Positions 7,050-16,098 of a stretch of DNA of 64,000 nucleotides are shown here, piece by piece. The number at the start of each line of letters is the position of its first letter. Within the stretch, counting starts at the first letter, position 1. Under the pieces are notes generated by a model. It was not told where the DNA came from, did no database searches, and saw nothing but the letters and a program-made list of their open reading frames with translations. A program made the position numbers and the translations under genes. Source of the stretch: Betaproteobacteria bacterium (GTDB lineage: Bacteria > Pseudomonadota > Gammaproteobacteria > Burkholderiales > Burkholderiaceae_A); contig VGHK01000001.1 of assembly GCA_016868305.1 (NCBI GenBank), forward strand, positions 62,001-126,000, in the 5' to 3' direction.

Positions 7050-8726
7050 ATGCCTGCTCAAATTGCTTCCCAATCCTGGTTGAAGCGCTCACTTATCGCC
7101 GCCGTGGCCACGGGTGTTGTGGTGATGGCCCTAAGCCAGCCCGCGCTGTCTCAAGAGAAGGTCTTGCGCATTGCCATGACCGCTGCCGATATTCCTCGCA
7201 CGCTCGGTCAGCCTGACCAAGGCTTCGAGGGCAATCGGTTCACCGGGATTCCGATGTACGACGCGCTTACCCACTGGGATCTGTCTAAGTTTGACGGCCC
7301 CAGCGTTCTTATTCCCGGTCTGGCGCTTTCCTGGTCTGCCGACCCGAAAGACCGCACAAAGTGGACGTTTCGACTGCGTTCGGGCGTGAAGTTCCACGAT
7401 GGCTCCGACTTTAATGCCGATGCGGTGGTCTGGAATGTGCAAAAGGTACTCGACAAATCCGCCCCGCACTTTGATGCCAGCCAGGTGGGTGTCACCGCCT
7501 CGCGTATGCCTACGCTGCGCACTGCCCGCAAGATCGACAATCTCACGGTAGAGCTCACCTCCAGTGAACCGGATGCCTTCCTGCCGTTAAACCTTACCAA
7601 CCTCTTTATGGCCTCGCCTGCCCACTGGGCGGCAAAGCTGCAGGCCGTGCCTGCCAGCGTCACAGACCCGGCAGAGCGTGCCAAGCAGGCCTGGGCCGCA
7701 TTTGCGGCTGATGCCTCAGGAACTGGCCCTTTCCGTATGGCCCGTTTCGTGCCTCGCGAGCGGCTTGAGCTACTGCCCAACAAGGCCTACTGGGATCCCA
7801 AGCGCACGCCCAAGATTGACCGCGTGGTGATGCTTCCTATGCCGGAGGCCAATGCGCGCACTGCGGCGCTGCTCTCAGGGCAGGTGGACTGGATTGAGGC
7901 GCCCGCGCCTGATGCCATGAAGCAGATTACCCAGCGTGGCTTTACCATCTATAGCAACGCCCAGCCCCATGTCTGGCCCTGGCAGCTCTCGTTCGTTGAG
8001 GGCTCTCCTTGGCTGGATCGCCGGGTGCGGCATGCGGCCAATCTGTGTGTCGACCGCGAGGGTCTTAGAACTCTCCTGGGCGGAATGATGGCAATACCCA
8101 AGGGCACCGTGCCTCCAGGCCATCCCTGGTGGGGCGACCCCAAGTTTGATATTCGCTACGACGTCGCGGCTGCCCAGAAGCTCATGACCGAGGCAGGTTT
8201 TAGTGCCAGCAAGCCCATGAAGGCCAAGGTGCAAATTTCCGCCTCGGGTTCGGGTCAGATGCAGCCGCTGCCGATGAATGAGTATGTGCAGCAGTCGCTC
8301 AAGAAGTGCTACATCGATATCGAGTTTGATGTCATTGAGTGGAACACGCTCTTCACCAACTGGCGTGTTGGGGCCAAAGACCAGACCGCGAACGGGGCGC
8401 ATGCCATTAATGTCAGCTTTGCCGCTATGGACCCCTTCTTTGCCATGGTGCGGTTCACCAGTACCAAAACCTTCCCGCCGGTCTCAAACAACTGGGGTTA
8501 CTTTGGCAATGCCGAGTTCGATAAGCTTATTGCCGATGCACGCCAGACCTTTGACGATAAGGGCAGAGATGCCGCGCTGGCACGGCTGCATGCCCGCATC
8601 GTGGAGGAAGCACCTTTTGTATGGATTGCCCACGACGTTGGCCCGCGGGCTATGAGCAAGCGCATTAAAAACTTTGTGCAGCCTCGCAGCTGGTTCGTTG
8701 ATCTTGCGCCCATTACGATGGACTAG
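7050..8726 (+). CDS. ABC transporter extracytoplasmic substrate-binding protein, family 5
   Basis: Solute receptor of the second importer. Residues 1-35 form a Sec-type signal (LKRSLIAAVATGVVVMALS, cleavage near ALSQ). The mature protein has SBP-5 motifs: LALSWSADPKDRTKWTFRLR, GVKFHDGSDFNADAVVWNV, TGPFRMARF and the late NWGYFGNAEFDKLI segment; 558 residues fits the family. ATG 7050 is supported by the AAAGGAG site and by its position just downstream of the sigma-54 promoter; a longer in-frame start at 6942 would overlap that promoter and is rejected. A hairpin follows the gene before the permeases, a common way to make more binding protein than channel. Confidence 0.9.
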   Translation: MPAQIASQSWLKRSLIAAVATGVVVMALSQPALSQEKVLRIAMTAADIPRTLGQPDQGFEGNRFTGIPMYDALTHWDLSKFDGPSVLIPGLALSWSADPKDRTKWTFRLRSGVKFHDGSDFNADAVVWNVQKVLDKSAPHFDASQVGVTASRMPTLRTARKIDNLTVELTSSEPDAFLPLNLTNLFMASPAHWAAKLQAVPASVTDPAERAKQAWAAFAADASGTGPFRMARFVPRERLELLPNKAYWDPKRTPKIDRVVMLPMPEANARTAALLSGQVDWIEAPAPDAMKQITQRGFTIYSNAQPHVWPWQLSFVEGSPWLDRRVRHAANLCVDREGLRTLLGGMMAIPKGTVPPGHPWWGDPKFDIRYDVAAAQKLMTEAGFSASKPMKAKVQISASGSGQMQPLPMNEYVQQSLKKCYIDIEFDVIEWNTLFTNWRVGAKDQTANGAHAINVSFAAMDPFFAMVRFTSTKTFPPVSNNWGYFGNAEFDKLIADARQTFDDKGRDAALARLHARIVEEAPFVWIAHDVGPRAMSKRIKNFVQPRSWFVDLAPITMD

Positions 8727-8746
8727 GTGGTTCCTGGCCGTGTCCC

Positions 8747-8781
8747 TGCCCTCTACCGCGACTCCACTGCGTTAGAGGGCA
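8747..8781 (+). repeat. Intercistronic hairpin after the binding-protein gene
   Basis: TGCCCTCTA (8747-8755) pairs perfectly with TAGAGGGCA (8773-8781) across a 17-nt loop. There is no U tract, so it is more likely an mRNA-stabilising or partial-termination structure than a full terminator. Its place between binding protein and permeases matches the known differential-expression hairpins of binding-protein operons. Confidence 0.6.
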
Positions 8782-8809
8782 GGATGCCCGAGAGGGCAAA
8801 AGGGGCGTT

Positions 8810-9763
8810 ATGGTTTCTTTCATATTGCAGCGCATTTTGGTAACCCTGCCCATTATGCTGGGTGTGGCCTTGGTCTGTTTTGGCCTGGTGCATCTCGCGC
8901 CAGGCGACCCTCTGGTGTCTATTCTGCCGCCCGATGCCTCTGCGGAGCTGCAGGCGCAGTTGATGGCGCTTTATGGCTTTGATCGGTCTTATTTCGAGCA
9001 GTTTGTCTCTTGGGTATGGAGAGCTATACAGGGTGATCTCGGTACCTCAATTGCCACAAATCGGCCGGTAGCCGATGAGGTATTTAAGGCCGTTGGCAAC
9101 ACGCTGCGGCTTGCCCTGGTGGCCACCATTATTGGGTTCTTGTTTGGCTGTCTGTTCGGGTTTGTGGCTGGTTATTTCCAAAACTCCTGGATAGACAAGC
9201 TGGCCTCTTTTGTCTCGGTCTTGGGCGTGAGTGTTCCGCACTACTGGCTGGGCATGGTGATGGTGATCATCTTTTCATCAATACTCATGTGGCTTCCGGC
9301 CAGTGGGGCCGGGCCGGGCAGTTCTGCAGACTGGGCCTGGGACTTCGAACACATTAAGTTTCTGATTCTTCCGGCGCTCACCATGAGTGTGATTCCCATG
9401 GGTATCGTTTCGCGCACGGTGCGTGCGCTGGTGGCCGAAACCCTTGCCCAGGAGTTTATTGTAGGCCTCAAGGCCAAAGGCATGCGCGACTTCGGTATCT
9501 TCATGCACGTGGTGAAAAACGCAGCGCCCACGGCGCTTGCGGTCATGGGTCTGCAACTGGGCTACCTGCTGGGTGGCTCTATTCTTATCGAAACCGTGTT
9601 CTCCTGGCCAGGCACGGGCTTTCTGTTGAATTCGGCGATCTTTCAGCGTGACCTGCCGTTACTGCAGGGAACGATTCTTGTGCTAGCTGTTTTCTTCGTT
9701 GTGCTGAACCTGGTGGTCGATGTTATTCAGACGCTGCTCGATCCACGGATCGCGAGAGGCTGA
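8810..9763 (+). CDS. ABC transporter permease, DppB/OppB-like
   Basis: Channel subunit of the second importer, 317 residues, six predicted helices. Family signs are the opening FILQRILVTLPIMLGV, then HLAPGDP, QGDLGTS, the cytoplasmic loop FIVGLKAKGMRDFGI that docks the ATPases, and the C-terminal DPRIARG. It lies 83 bp after the binding-protein gene, with the hairpin between, and 2 bp before the partner permease. Transport specificity is not readable from the sequence; control by the sigma-54 promoter suggests a nitrogen source. Confidence 0.92.
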   Translation: MVSFILQRILVTLPIMLGVALVCFGLVHLAPGDPLVSILPPDASAELQAQLMALYGFDRSYFEQFVSWVWRAIQGDLGTSIATNRPVADEVFKAVGNTLRLALVATIIGFLFGCLFGFVAGYFQNSWIDKLASFVSVLGVSVPHYWLGMVMVIIFSSILMWLPASGAGPGSSADWAWDFEHIKFLILPALTMSVIPMGIVSRTVRALVAETLAQEFIVGLKAKGMRDFGIFMHVVKNAAPTALAVMGLQLGYLLGGSILIETVFSWPGTGFLLNSAIFQRDLPLLQGTILVLAVFFVVLNLVVDVIQTLLDPRIARG

Positions 9764-9765
9764 AC

Positions 9766-10659
9766 ATGACCGCGCTCTCGGGATTTCCTTCGACCTCAGG
9801 CATCAGCCCGGTGGTGGCCTCGCCGGGCTATTGGCAGACGGTCTTTCGCAGGGTCATGGCAGACCGCGTGGCCATGTTTGCGGGCCTGGTGATTCTCTTT
9901 TTATTGGTTCTGGTGGTCTTTGGCCCGCTGATCGCGCCACTGGATCCCTATCAGGCCTCCATGATGAAGCGGCTGCGGCCCATTGGTACTGAGGGCCATC
10001 TGCTGGGTACCGATGAACTCGGCCGTGACATGCTCTCGCGGCTGATTGTGGGAGCACGGCTGTCCTTGTTTATGGGAATCACGCCCGTGATCTGCGCCTT
10101 TGTCTTGGGCTCGCTTATCGGCATTGTCGCGGGCTATGCCGGCGGCCTGGTGAACACCCTCACGATGCGCACGATTGATGTCTTTTATGCCTTTCCGTCG
10201 GTACTGCTGGCCATTGCCTTGTCGGGGGCCCTAGGCGCTGGTATTACCAATTCGCTCATCTCATTGACCATCGTTTTTATTCCTCCCATTGCCCGTGTGG
10301 CAGAAAGCGTTACTACGCAAATTCGCAGCCGCGATTTTGTGGAGGCCGCCCGGGCCTCGGGCGCATCGGCATTTACCATTGTGCGGGTGCATGTCTTGGG
10401 TAATGTGCTGGGGCCCATCTTTGTCTATGCCACCAGCCTGATCGCTGTCTCGATGATTCTCGCCTCGGGCCTGAGCTTTCTGGGCCTGGGTGTGAAGCCT
10501 CCGGAGCCCGAGTGGGGGCTGATGCTCAATACTCTGCGCACGGCCATCTATGCCCAGCCGTGGATAGCAGCTCTGCCAGGGGTCATGATCTTTATGACCT
10601 CGATTGCCTTTAACCTGCTTGCCGATGGACTGCGTTCGGCTATGGAGATAAAGCAGTGA
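9766..10659 (+). CDS. ABC transporter permease, DppC/OppC-like
   Basis: Second channel subunit, 297 residues. It shows the DppC-type N-terminal helix ending in [10 protein letters not shown], the [16 protein letters not shown] motif, and the EAA-like loop [15 protein letters not shown] followed by [17 protein letters not shown], all characteristic. Its TGA stop overlaps the ATG of the first ATPase gene (TGATG), so translation is coupled. It pairs with the permease at 8810-9763. Confidence 0.92.
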   Translation: MTALSGFPSTSGISPVVASPGYWQTVFRRVMADRVAMFAGLVILFLLVLVVFGPLIAPLDPYQASMMKRLRPIGTEGHLLGTDELGRDMLSRLIVGARLSLFMGITPVICAFVLGSLIGIVAGYAGGLVNTLTMRTIDVFYAFPSVLLAIALSGALGAGITNSLISLTIVFIPPIARVAESVTTQIRSRDFVEAARASGASAFTIVRVHVLGNVLGPIFVYATSLIAVSMILASGLSFLGLGVKPPEPEWGLMLNTLRTAIYAQPWIAALPGVMIFMTSIAFNLLADGLRSAMEIKQ

Positions 10660-11654
10660 TGGCCGCACCCAAGGTGGCCTTGGAGGCCCGGGGGCTGGTG
10701 AAGCATTTTCCGCTCAAGCGCGATGTGCTGGGTCGTGGTGGGGGTCTGGTACGCGCGGTCGATGGCGTTGACCTCACGGTGTTCGAAGGGGAGACGCTGG
10801 GCGTGGTGGGGGAGTCTGGCTGTGGTAAGTCCACCACCGCGCGGCTACTCATGCACCTGCTGTCGCTTACCTCGGGCGAGATTGTCTTTGATGGAAAACC
10901 CGTTGGTGGCAGTGGGCTTGGCCTGCGCGCCTTTCGTCGCCAGGTGCAGATGGTCTTTCAAGACAGCTACGCCTCGTTAAATCCTCGGCTTACCATCGAA
11001 GACTCGGTGGCCTTTGGCCCGCAGGTGCATGGTATGGCACAGGCCGAGGCAGTCACTGTCGCCCGCGACCTGCTCACCAAGGTGGGTCTAGACCCCAACC
11101 GGTTTGCCACACGCTATCCGCACGAGCTATCGGGAGGCCAGCGACAGCGGGTGAACATTGCCCGGGCATTGGCCTTGCACCCGCGGCTGGTCATTCTTGA
11201 TGAGGCCGTTTCGGCGCTCGATAAATCGGTTGAGGCCCAGGTGCTTAATCTTCTGCTCGATCTGAAAGACGAGTTTGGGCTTACCTATGTCTTTATCAGT
11301 CACGACCTGAATGTGGTGCGGGCTATTTCCGATCGTGTGGTGGTGATGTACCTGGGGCAGGTGGTGGAGATTGGTCCGAGCGAGTCGATTTTTGCTGAGC
11401 CGAAGCACCCCTATACCCGCGCCTTGCTGTCTTCCATTCCATCCATGGATCCGGCCGATCGGACCGAAAAGCCGCCGCTCATGGGTGACCCGCCCAATCC
11501 TATTAATCCGCCTTCAGGCTGCCGTTTTCATACCCGATGTCCCCATGCCCAGCCGGTATGTTCCGAGCGCACCACCAGCCTAACCTCTGGCGAGCATCAG
11601 GTGGCCTGTCATATGTATGTGCATGGAAGCGGTCATACCGAGGTAGGGGTATGA
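10659..11654 (+). CDS. ABC transporter ATP-binding protein, OppF/DppF-like
   Basis: Nucleotide-binding subunit with Walker [11 protein letters not shown]-loop [13 protein letters not shown], signature [15 protein letters not shown], Walker [12 protein letters not shown] and the switch histidine in FISHDLNVV. The C-terminal oligopeptide-transporter extension with clustered cysteines ([15 protein letters not shown]) is typical of OppF, which can bind an Fe-S cluster. I start at ATG 10659; a GTG one codon earlier (10656) is equally in frame. It overlaps the next ATPase gene in ATGA. Confidence 0.93.
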   Translation: MAAPKVALEARGLVKHFPLKRDVLGRGGGLVRAVDGVDLTVFEGETLGVVGESGCGKSTTARLLMHLLSLTSGEIVFDGKPVGGSGLGLRAFRRQVQMVFQDSYASLNPRLTIEDSVAFGPQVHGMAQAEAVTVARDLLTKVGLDPNRFATRYPHELSGGQRQRVNIARALALHPRLVILDEAVSALDKSVEAQVLNLLLDLKDEFGLTYVFISHDLNVVRAISDRVVVMYLGQVVEIGPSESIFAEPKHPYTRALLSSIPSMDPADRTEKPPLMGDPPNPINPPSGCRFHTRCPHAQPVCSERTTSLTSGEHQVACHMYVHGSGHTEVGV

Positions 11655-12691
11655 CACCTTCCGCCACAGACGCGATAATGGCCACAGCGCAGACAACCCA
11701 GCCGCAACAGGCTGAGCCCTTTGTATCGATTCGTAACCTGCGTGTGGGATTTCGGTCTGGGCGCGATCAGTATGTCCAGGCGGTCAATGGCGTTGACCTC
11801 GATGTGGCACGCGGCGAGGTGGTTGCCCTGATCGGCGAGTCGGGCTCGGGCAAGAGCGTCACCCTGCGTTCGATTCTGCGGTTGCACGCCGAGAAGCGCA
11901 CCGACATGTCTGGCAGCATTCGGGTGGGCGGGCAGGAGGTGCTCACCATGGCGCCCAATACCCTGGCGGATTTTCGTGGCCTTGTGGCATCCATGATCTT
12001 TCAGGAGCCGCTTCTGGCGCTTGACCCCGTTTTTACGGTGGGCGATCAGATCGCCGAGACCATCCTGCGCCACGAGTCAGTATCGCGGGCCGACGCCATG
12101 GCCCGTGCCCTGGCCTTGTTCGAGCAGGTACGTATTCCGAGCCCCGAGCGACGGCTAAAGGCCTATCCGCATGAGATGTCTGGTGGTATGCGGCAACGGG
12201 CGATGATTGCCCTTGCGCTGGCCTGTCGGCCGCAGTTGTTGCTTGCCGATGAGCCCACCACCGCCCTCGATGCCACGGTGCAGATTCAGATTCTGCTCTT
12301 GCTGCGCGAGCTGCAACGCGACCTGGGGCTCTCGGTGGTGTTCGTCACCCACGACATTGGCGCCGCGGTCGAGGTAGCCAATCGTATTGCCGTGATGTAT
12401 GCCGGACAGATTGTCGAAGAAGGGCCGGTGGAGGCCGTGATTCGGGAGCCCAAGCATCCCTATACCCAGGCACTGCTCTATAGCCGTGCCCATGGGCGCA
12501 TGAATAAGGGCGATCGCCTCAAGACGATTGCCGGGGCGCCGCCTGATTTGTCTGAGCCTATCCAGGGCTGCCCATTTGCCCCACGGTGTGAGTTTGCAAT
12601 GCCGGTCTGTCGTGGGGAGTCTCCAGTGGAGACCCAGCTCCCGGGTTATCATCGTGCCCGGTGTTTTCTGCTCTCAGAAGGCGCCCAATAG
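11651..12691 (+). CDS. ABC transporter ATP-binding protein, OppD/DppD-like
   Basis: Second nucleotide-binding subunit, 346 residues. It has Walker A GESGSGKSVT, Q-loop MIFQEPLLALDP, signature MSGGMRQRAMIALAL, Walker B LLLADEPTTALD, FVTHDIGAA, and the C-terminal GCPFAPRCEFAMPVC cysteine motif. The start at ATG 11651 overlaps the upstream stop by 4 nt; a longer frame from 11537 would run inside the previous gene and is not used. ATPase motifs are all intact. An 81-bp gap separates it from the amidase, with no terminator seen. Confidence 0.93.
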   Translation: MTPSATDAIMATAQTTQPQQAEPFVSIRNLRVGFRSGRDQYVQAVNGVDLDVARGEVVALIGESGSGKSVTLRSILRLHAEKRTDMSGSIRVGGQEVLTMAPNTLADFRGLVASMIFQEPLLALDPVFTVGDQIAETILRHESVSRADAMARALALFEQVRIPSPERRLKAYPHEMSGGMRQRAMIALALACRPQLLLADEPTTALDATVQIQILLLLRELQRDLGLSVVFVTHDIGAAVEVANRIAVMYAGQIVEEGPVEAVIREPKHPYTQALLYSRAHGRMNKGDRLKTIAGAPPDLSEPIQGCPFAPRCEFAMPVCRGESPVETQLPGYHRARCFLLSEGAQ

Positions 12692-12772
12692 GTGATAGGC
12701 AGTGGGCACACGTAAACAAGCAATAGGCCTGCGACTCCCAAGGTTCCGAAGATACAAAAAAGGCATTCACGC

Positions 12773-13948
12773 ATGATGCATGACCCCGCCCGGGCATTTA
12801 TGCCGTACCCCGCTGTCCCTGTTGCAGCCGCCTCCACGGGCCCTTTAACGGGCCTGCGTTTTGGTGTGAAAGACCTATTTGATGTGGCAGGCTACCCCAC
12901 CAGTGGGGGCCAGCCTTTTGTACTTGCAATGTCTGGCATTAAGCAGAACAACGCCCAGACCGTACAGCGTCTTCTTGATGCCGGGGCCCAGTTTGCAGGA
13001 AAAACTGTTACCGATGAGTTCGCCTTTTCGATGAACGGGCAGAACGCCCACTTCGGGTCTCCCATTAATGGCGCGGCACCTGATCGCATCTCAGGTGGGT
13101 CTTCGTCGGGTTCTGCGGCGGCCGTGTCGCATGCGCTGGTTGACTTTGCCCTGGGCACGGATACCGGCGGGTCGGTGCGTGCACCGGCAAGCCATTGTGG
13201 CCTGGTGGGTCTGCGCCCCAGTCATGGCCGGGTGAGCCTCTTGGGGGCGCTCGACCTGGCACCGAGCCTGGATACCTGCGGATGGTTTACGCGTGACCTG
13301 CCCACCTTTTTGCGGATCGGCGAGGTACTGCTAGGGCCTGACGCCAAGGCACTCCCGGCGCAACCTCGTTTGCTGTATCCCAAAGAGGTATGGGGACTGC
13401 TCTCGCCCGAGGTGTCAGCGGCCTATGCGCCTGCACTCGACAAGATCACCCGTACCTATGGCACACCGCAGCCTGTCGAGGTTCTCAACGGCCATAGCTT
13501 TGACGCGCTTTATTGGGGATTTCGGTATATCCAAGGCCATGAGGCATGGAAGACCGACGGCGCACTGATCGAGCGGTTTCACATGCCCTTGGGCCCAGGG
13601 GTGGCCCAACGGTTTGCCTGGTCAAAAGCAGTAACCGACGACCAGTGGAACAAGGGGCTTTCCCTGCGTACCGCGTACCGCAGTTTTCTTGCCGATCTTC
13701 TGGGGGACGATGGCATGATGGTGATGCCCACCATGCCCGACGTGGCGCCCCTTATTTCTGCCGATGAGTCTTCGCTGGAAGACTATCGCAACAAGGCAAT
13801 TCAAATGCTGTGTATTGCTGGGCTCACCGGGTTTCCGCAGCTGAGCCTGCCTTGGGCCTCACGTCTGGATGCGCCCTTGGGAATCTCTCTTTTTGGCCCT
13901 TCGGGTAGCGACCTCAGCCTCATTCAGCGCGCCTTGCAAAGTCAGTAA
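12773..13948 (+). CDS. Amidase (amidase signature family)
   Basis: Serine amidase with the Ser-cisSer-Lys triad of the amidase signature family. K33 lies in FGVKDLFDVAG, the serine-rich GGSSSGSAAAV loop is at 108-118, and the nucleophile is S134 in TDTGGSVRAPAS. The length, 391 residues, is short for the family but compatible with AtzE/HpxY-like enzymes. It follows the second importer operon in the same direction by 81 bp and probably acts on the imported compound or a breakdown product, releasing ammonia. No GatA-type partner genes are nearby, which argues against a Glu-tRNA amidotransferase. The exact substrate is unknown. Confidence 0.85.
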   Translation: MMHDPARAFMPYPAVPVAAASTGPLTGLRFGVKDLFDVAGYPTSGGQPFVLAMSGIKQNNAQTVQRLLDAGAQFAGKTVTDEFAFSMNGQNAHFGSPINGAAPDRISGGSSSGSAAAVSHALVDFALGTDTGGSVRAPASHCGLVGLRPSHGRVSLLGALDLAPSLDTCGWFTRDLPTFLRIGEVLLGPDAKALPAQPRLLYPKEVWGLLSPEVSAAYAPALDKITRTYGTPQPVEVLNGHSFDALYWGFRYIQGHEAWKTDGALIERFHMPLGPGVAQRFAWSKAVTDDQWNKGLSLRTAYRSFLADLLGDDGMMVMPTMPDVAPLISADESSLEDYRNKAIQMLCIAGLTGFPQLSLPWASRLDAPLGISLFGPSGSDLSLIQRALQSQ

Positions 13949-14024
13949 CATCACTAGGTCTTTTCTCGTGTCGATCGTCATATCGTCCTAACTGACGGGC
14001 GCCGCTAGCAACCGTATGGCTAGG

Positions 14025-14462
14025 CTAGGAGGTCCTGGTTTTTCCCGCAGATTCAAGACGCTGCAGATAATCGCGCCAGAGCAGATCTCTATTCTGGCAG
14101 AGCCACCAAAGGTAGTTCCAGGAGTAAATGCCCGTCTGGTGCCCATCAGAGAAGACCGGCTTGACTGCGTACTGCCCCACGGGTTCGATCTGGACAATGC
14201 TGACGGATTCCTTCTCAGTCTGCAAAACTTCTTGGCCGGGGCCGTGGCCTGTGACCTCGGCCGAGGGAGAGTAGACGCGTAGAAGCTCAAAGCTAAGCGC
14301 AAACTCCCCCAGGGGGGGCTCATAGCAAAGAGTCATCAGCCGCTGCGTGGCCGAGACTCGGATCTCCTGCGGAATCGGGGCCTGCCCGGAGTTGACAAAC
14401 TCGGGTCTCTCACCACCAGGCTTGCCGTGCCTGGCCGGTGTATTCGGGGCCGTATCAGTCAT
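14025..14462 (-). CDS. DUF971 domain protein
   Basis: Small soluble protein of 145 residues carrying the DUF971 (GBBH-like N-terminal) fold. Seen here are an early PQEIRVSATQRLMTLCYE strand pair, SFELLRVYSPSAEV, and the diagnostic VFSDGHQTGIYSWNYLWWLC motif. DUF971 proteins are common in proteobacteria, often next to Fe-S or quinone genes, without an assigned reaction. A good AAGAGGAAG ribosome-binding site precedes the ATG at 14462. It diverges from the secreted hypothetical at 14525 across 62 bp. Confidence 0.82.
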   Translation of the reverse strand: MTDTAPNTPARHGKPGGERPEFVNSGQAPIPQEIRVSATQRLMTLCYEPPLGEFALSFELLRVYSPSAEVTGHGPGQEVLQTEKESVSIVQIEPVGQYAVKPVFSDGHQTGIYSWNYLWWLCQNRDLLWRDYLQRLESAGKTRTS

Positions 14463-14524
14463 AGACTTCCTCTTGGTCTGGCGTTAAGGTAGGGAGGCGA
14501 AAAAACAGAAAAGGGCTCTCTGCG

Positions 14525-15142
14525 ATGGTACGACTAAGCAAAGGCCGCTGCTGGGCTGTCAGGCTGGTGGCCCTGGTGGCGGTCATGACGGCACCGCTTG
14601 GCGCAGGCGGACAGGTCTGGTCTGTGCAAGACTCTCCCAGGGAAATCCGCGACCGGGCAGATATGAAAAAGAACGCGTTTATTGCCCGACTGCCCTTGGT
14701 CACCCACTGCAAGGCTCAGGTGGCTGCGGGCGTGCTGCGCCCCGAGGGGCAGGCCAGCTGGTCTGCGGGAGAGTTTGAGGTGGAGCCCCAAGACCATTTT
14801 GTCTTCAGTGTATTTCTCAGGGCGCAGCTGCCAGAGTCAGACCGACCCAGCTGCGAGAGCCAGGCCGAAGCTCTTGTACCCAGCTCCGTGGAGCGTAACC
14901 GCCGATTTGATGATGGGTCGCTACTGTGTGTGAAACGGGTCTATCAGGACGCGGCCCGACTTCCCCAGACCCTGGCTTGTGAGCTTCGGTTTCTGTTGAC
15001 CCAGCCAACCCACTTGCGATGCAAAAACCTTGATCCGATTTTGGATCCCGATGGTATTTTCGTCTCTCCCAACCTGATGATGGTCATGACTCTGCCCCAG
15101 GCAGTGATGACCCAGGGTCTCTGCAGTTCCTCCCCACGCTAG
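14525..15142 (+). CDS. Hypothetical exported protein
   Basis: I do not recognise a family. The first 30 residues look like a Sec signal (basic start MVRLSKGR, hydrophobic AVRLVALVAVMTAPLGA). The mature part of about 175 residues is polar with several cysteines spread as in a disulfide-bonded periplasmic protein. Codon use and GC match the surroundings. It runs convergently into the ferredoxin-MobA gene 13 bp away and diverges from the DUF971 gene. Function cannot be inferred from context. Confidence 0.6.
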   Translation: MVRLSKGRCWAVRLVALVAVMTAPLGAGGQVWSVQDSPREIRDRADMKKNAFIARLPLVTHCKAQVAAGVLRPEGQASWSAGEFEVEPQDHFVFSVFLRAQLPESDRPSCESQAEALVPSSVERNRRFDDGSLLCVKRVYQDAARLPQTLACELRFLLTQPTHLRCKNLDPILDPDGIFVSPNLMMVMTLPQAVMTQGLCSSSPR

Positions 15143-15155
15143 CGGAGTCTCGGGT

Positions 15156-16097
15156 CTAGGCCGAACAGTCTGCATCGAAGTCTGTCGGCGTGTTGAGGTT
15201 TCTGAAGTCGCTGTCGGTAAACCCTTTCAGGGCAATCGCACCTACTTGGTGATGAAAATCTTCAATCCGTCGCTGACCGGTGCCGAGAAAATGCCGCAAC
15301 GGCGCAAGACACCCTTTGCTAAGCAAACAAAAGGCATACTGACCTTCAACAAAAAAACTGCGGGCTTGCACCATGCCTGCACCTGAGTCCGTGAACGACT
15401 CTTGGGCGGCCCACCAGAATCGGTCTATCAGGTCGGCTGGAAAGAGCGGAACATCGCAAGGAACGACCATCAGCCATGGTGTCTGGGCTTTTATCAGGCC
15501 TTGATAGATACCGGCCAGAGGACCTTGAGAGTTTTTTGCGTTCAAGCCATCGGTGTTATCTGCAGAGCAGTGCGCGGTATCTGAGGGGTCAGTAGCGGGT
15601 TCATCTGGCAGTACAGGGTAGCCCCGCTTAGCATAAAGAGCCAGGTTACGGTTAGCACTGATCAACAGCGTCCGTACTCTGGGTGCGAGTCGGTGCAGGG
15701 CATGGTCGATCAGCGGCTGACCCCGCCAGAACTTTAATCCTTTGTCCTCGCCATGAATGCGACGGCCCTGTCCGCCGGCCAGAACCAGGCCTGTGATATC
15801 CGAAAGCCGCACATCGCTCATCGGCTTAGCCAGTTCCTTCAGAAGGCCGATTGCGTCTGCATGCGTCAGAGAAGACCTCCAGAGCCCCTGGGGATAGACC
15901 ACCAGGTTGGGCCCCACACTGCAGAGCCCAAGGCAGCCCGACTTGGTAGCCATGATCCCTGCTTCATGATCCAGGCCTCGCCCCCGTATCGTGGCCTTCA
16001 GAGCCTTGAGGATTTCAAAGGACCCCCGACGGCCGCAGCTTGATCCTTCGTCGCGCTCATTGGTGCAGACAAAAAGGTGGTGTTGGTAGCCGGGCAT
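15156..16097 (-). CDS. mobA: Fusion: thioredoxin-like [2Fe-2S] ferredoxin plus molybdenum cofactor guanylyltransferase (MobA)
   Basis: Residues 1-92 are a thioredoxin-fold [2Fe-2S] ferredoxin with the four-cysteine pattern C11, C21 (FVCTNERDEGSSCGRRG) and C55, C59 (SGCLGLCSVGP). Residues 93-313 are MobA: GLVLAGGQGRRIHGEDKGL is the nucleotide-binding loop (family consensus LAGGxxxRMGxDK), followed by PLAGIYQGL and VPCDVPLFP. MobA attaches GMP to molybdopterin, making the bis-MGD cofactor that formate dehydrogenase-N needs. It lies 1 bp after moeA and diverges from fdnG, so the cofactor and enzyme genes face each other. An internal ATG at codon 93 has only a weak, distant ribosome-binding site, so the fused product is favoured. 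Why MobA carries a ferredoxin is not known to me. Confidence 0.88.
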   Translation of the reverse strand: MPGYQHHLFVCTNERDEGSSCGRRGSFEILKALKATIRGRGLDHEAGIMATKSGCLGLCSVGPNLVVYPQGLWRSSLTHADAIGLLKELAKPMSDVRLSDITGLVLAGGQGRRIHGEDKGLKFWRGQPLIDHALHRLAPRVRTLLISANRNLALYAKRGYPVLPDEPATDPSDTAHCSADNTDGLNAKNSQGPLAGIYQGLIKAQTPWLMVVPCDVPLFPADLIDRFWWAAQESFTDSGAGMVQARSFFVEGQYAFCLLSKGCLAPLRHFLGTGQRRIEDFHHQVGAIALKGFTDSDFRNLNTPTDFDADCSA

Positions 16098-16098
16098 G

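Noticed and set aside
6801-7073. Minus-strand frames of 65-90 codons upstream of the racemase
   Set aside because: They overlap the sigma-54 promoter and NtrC-like site, are in competing frames, and show no similarity.
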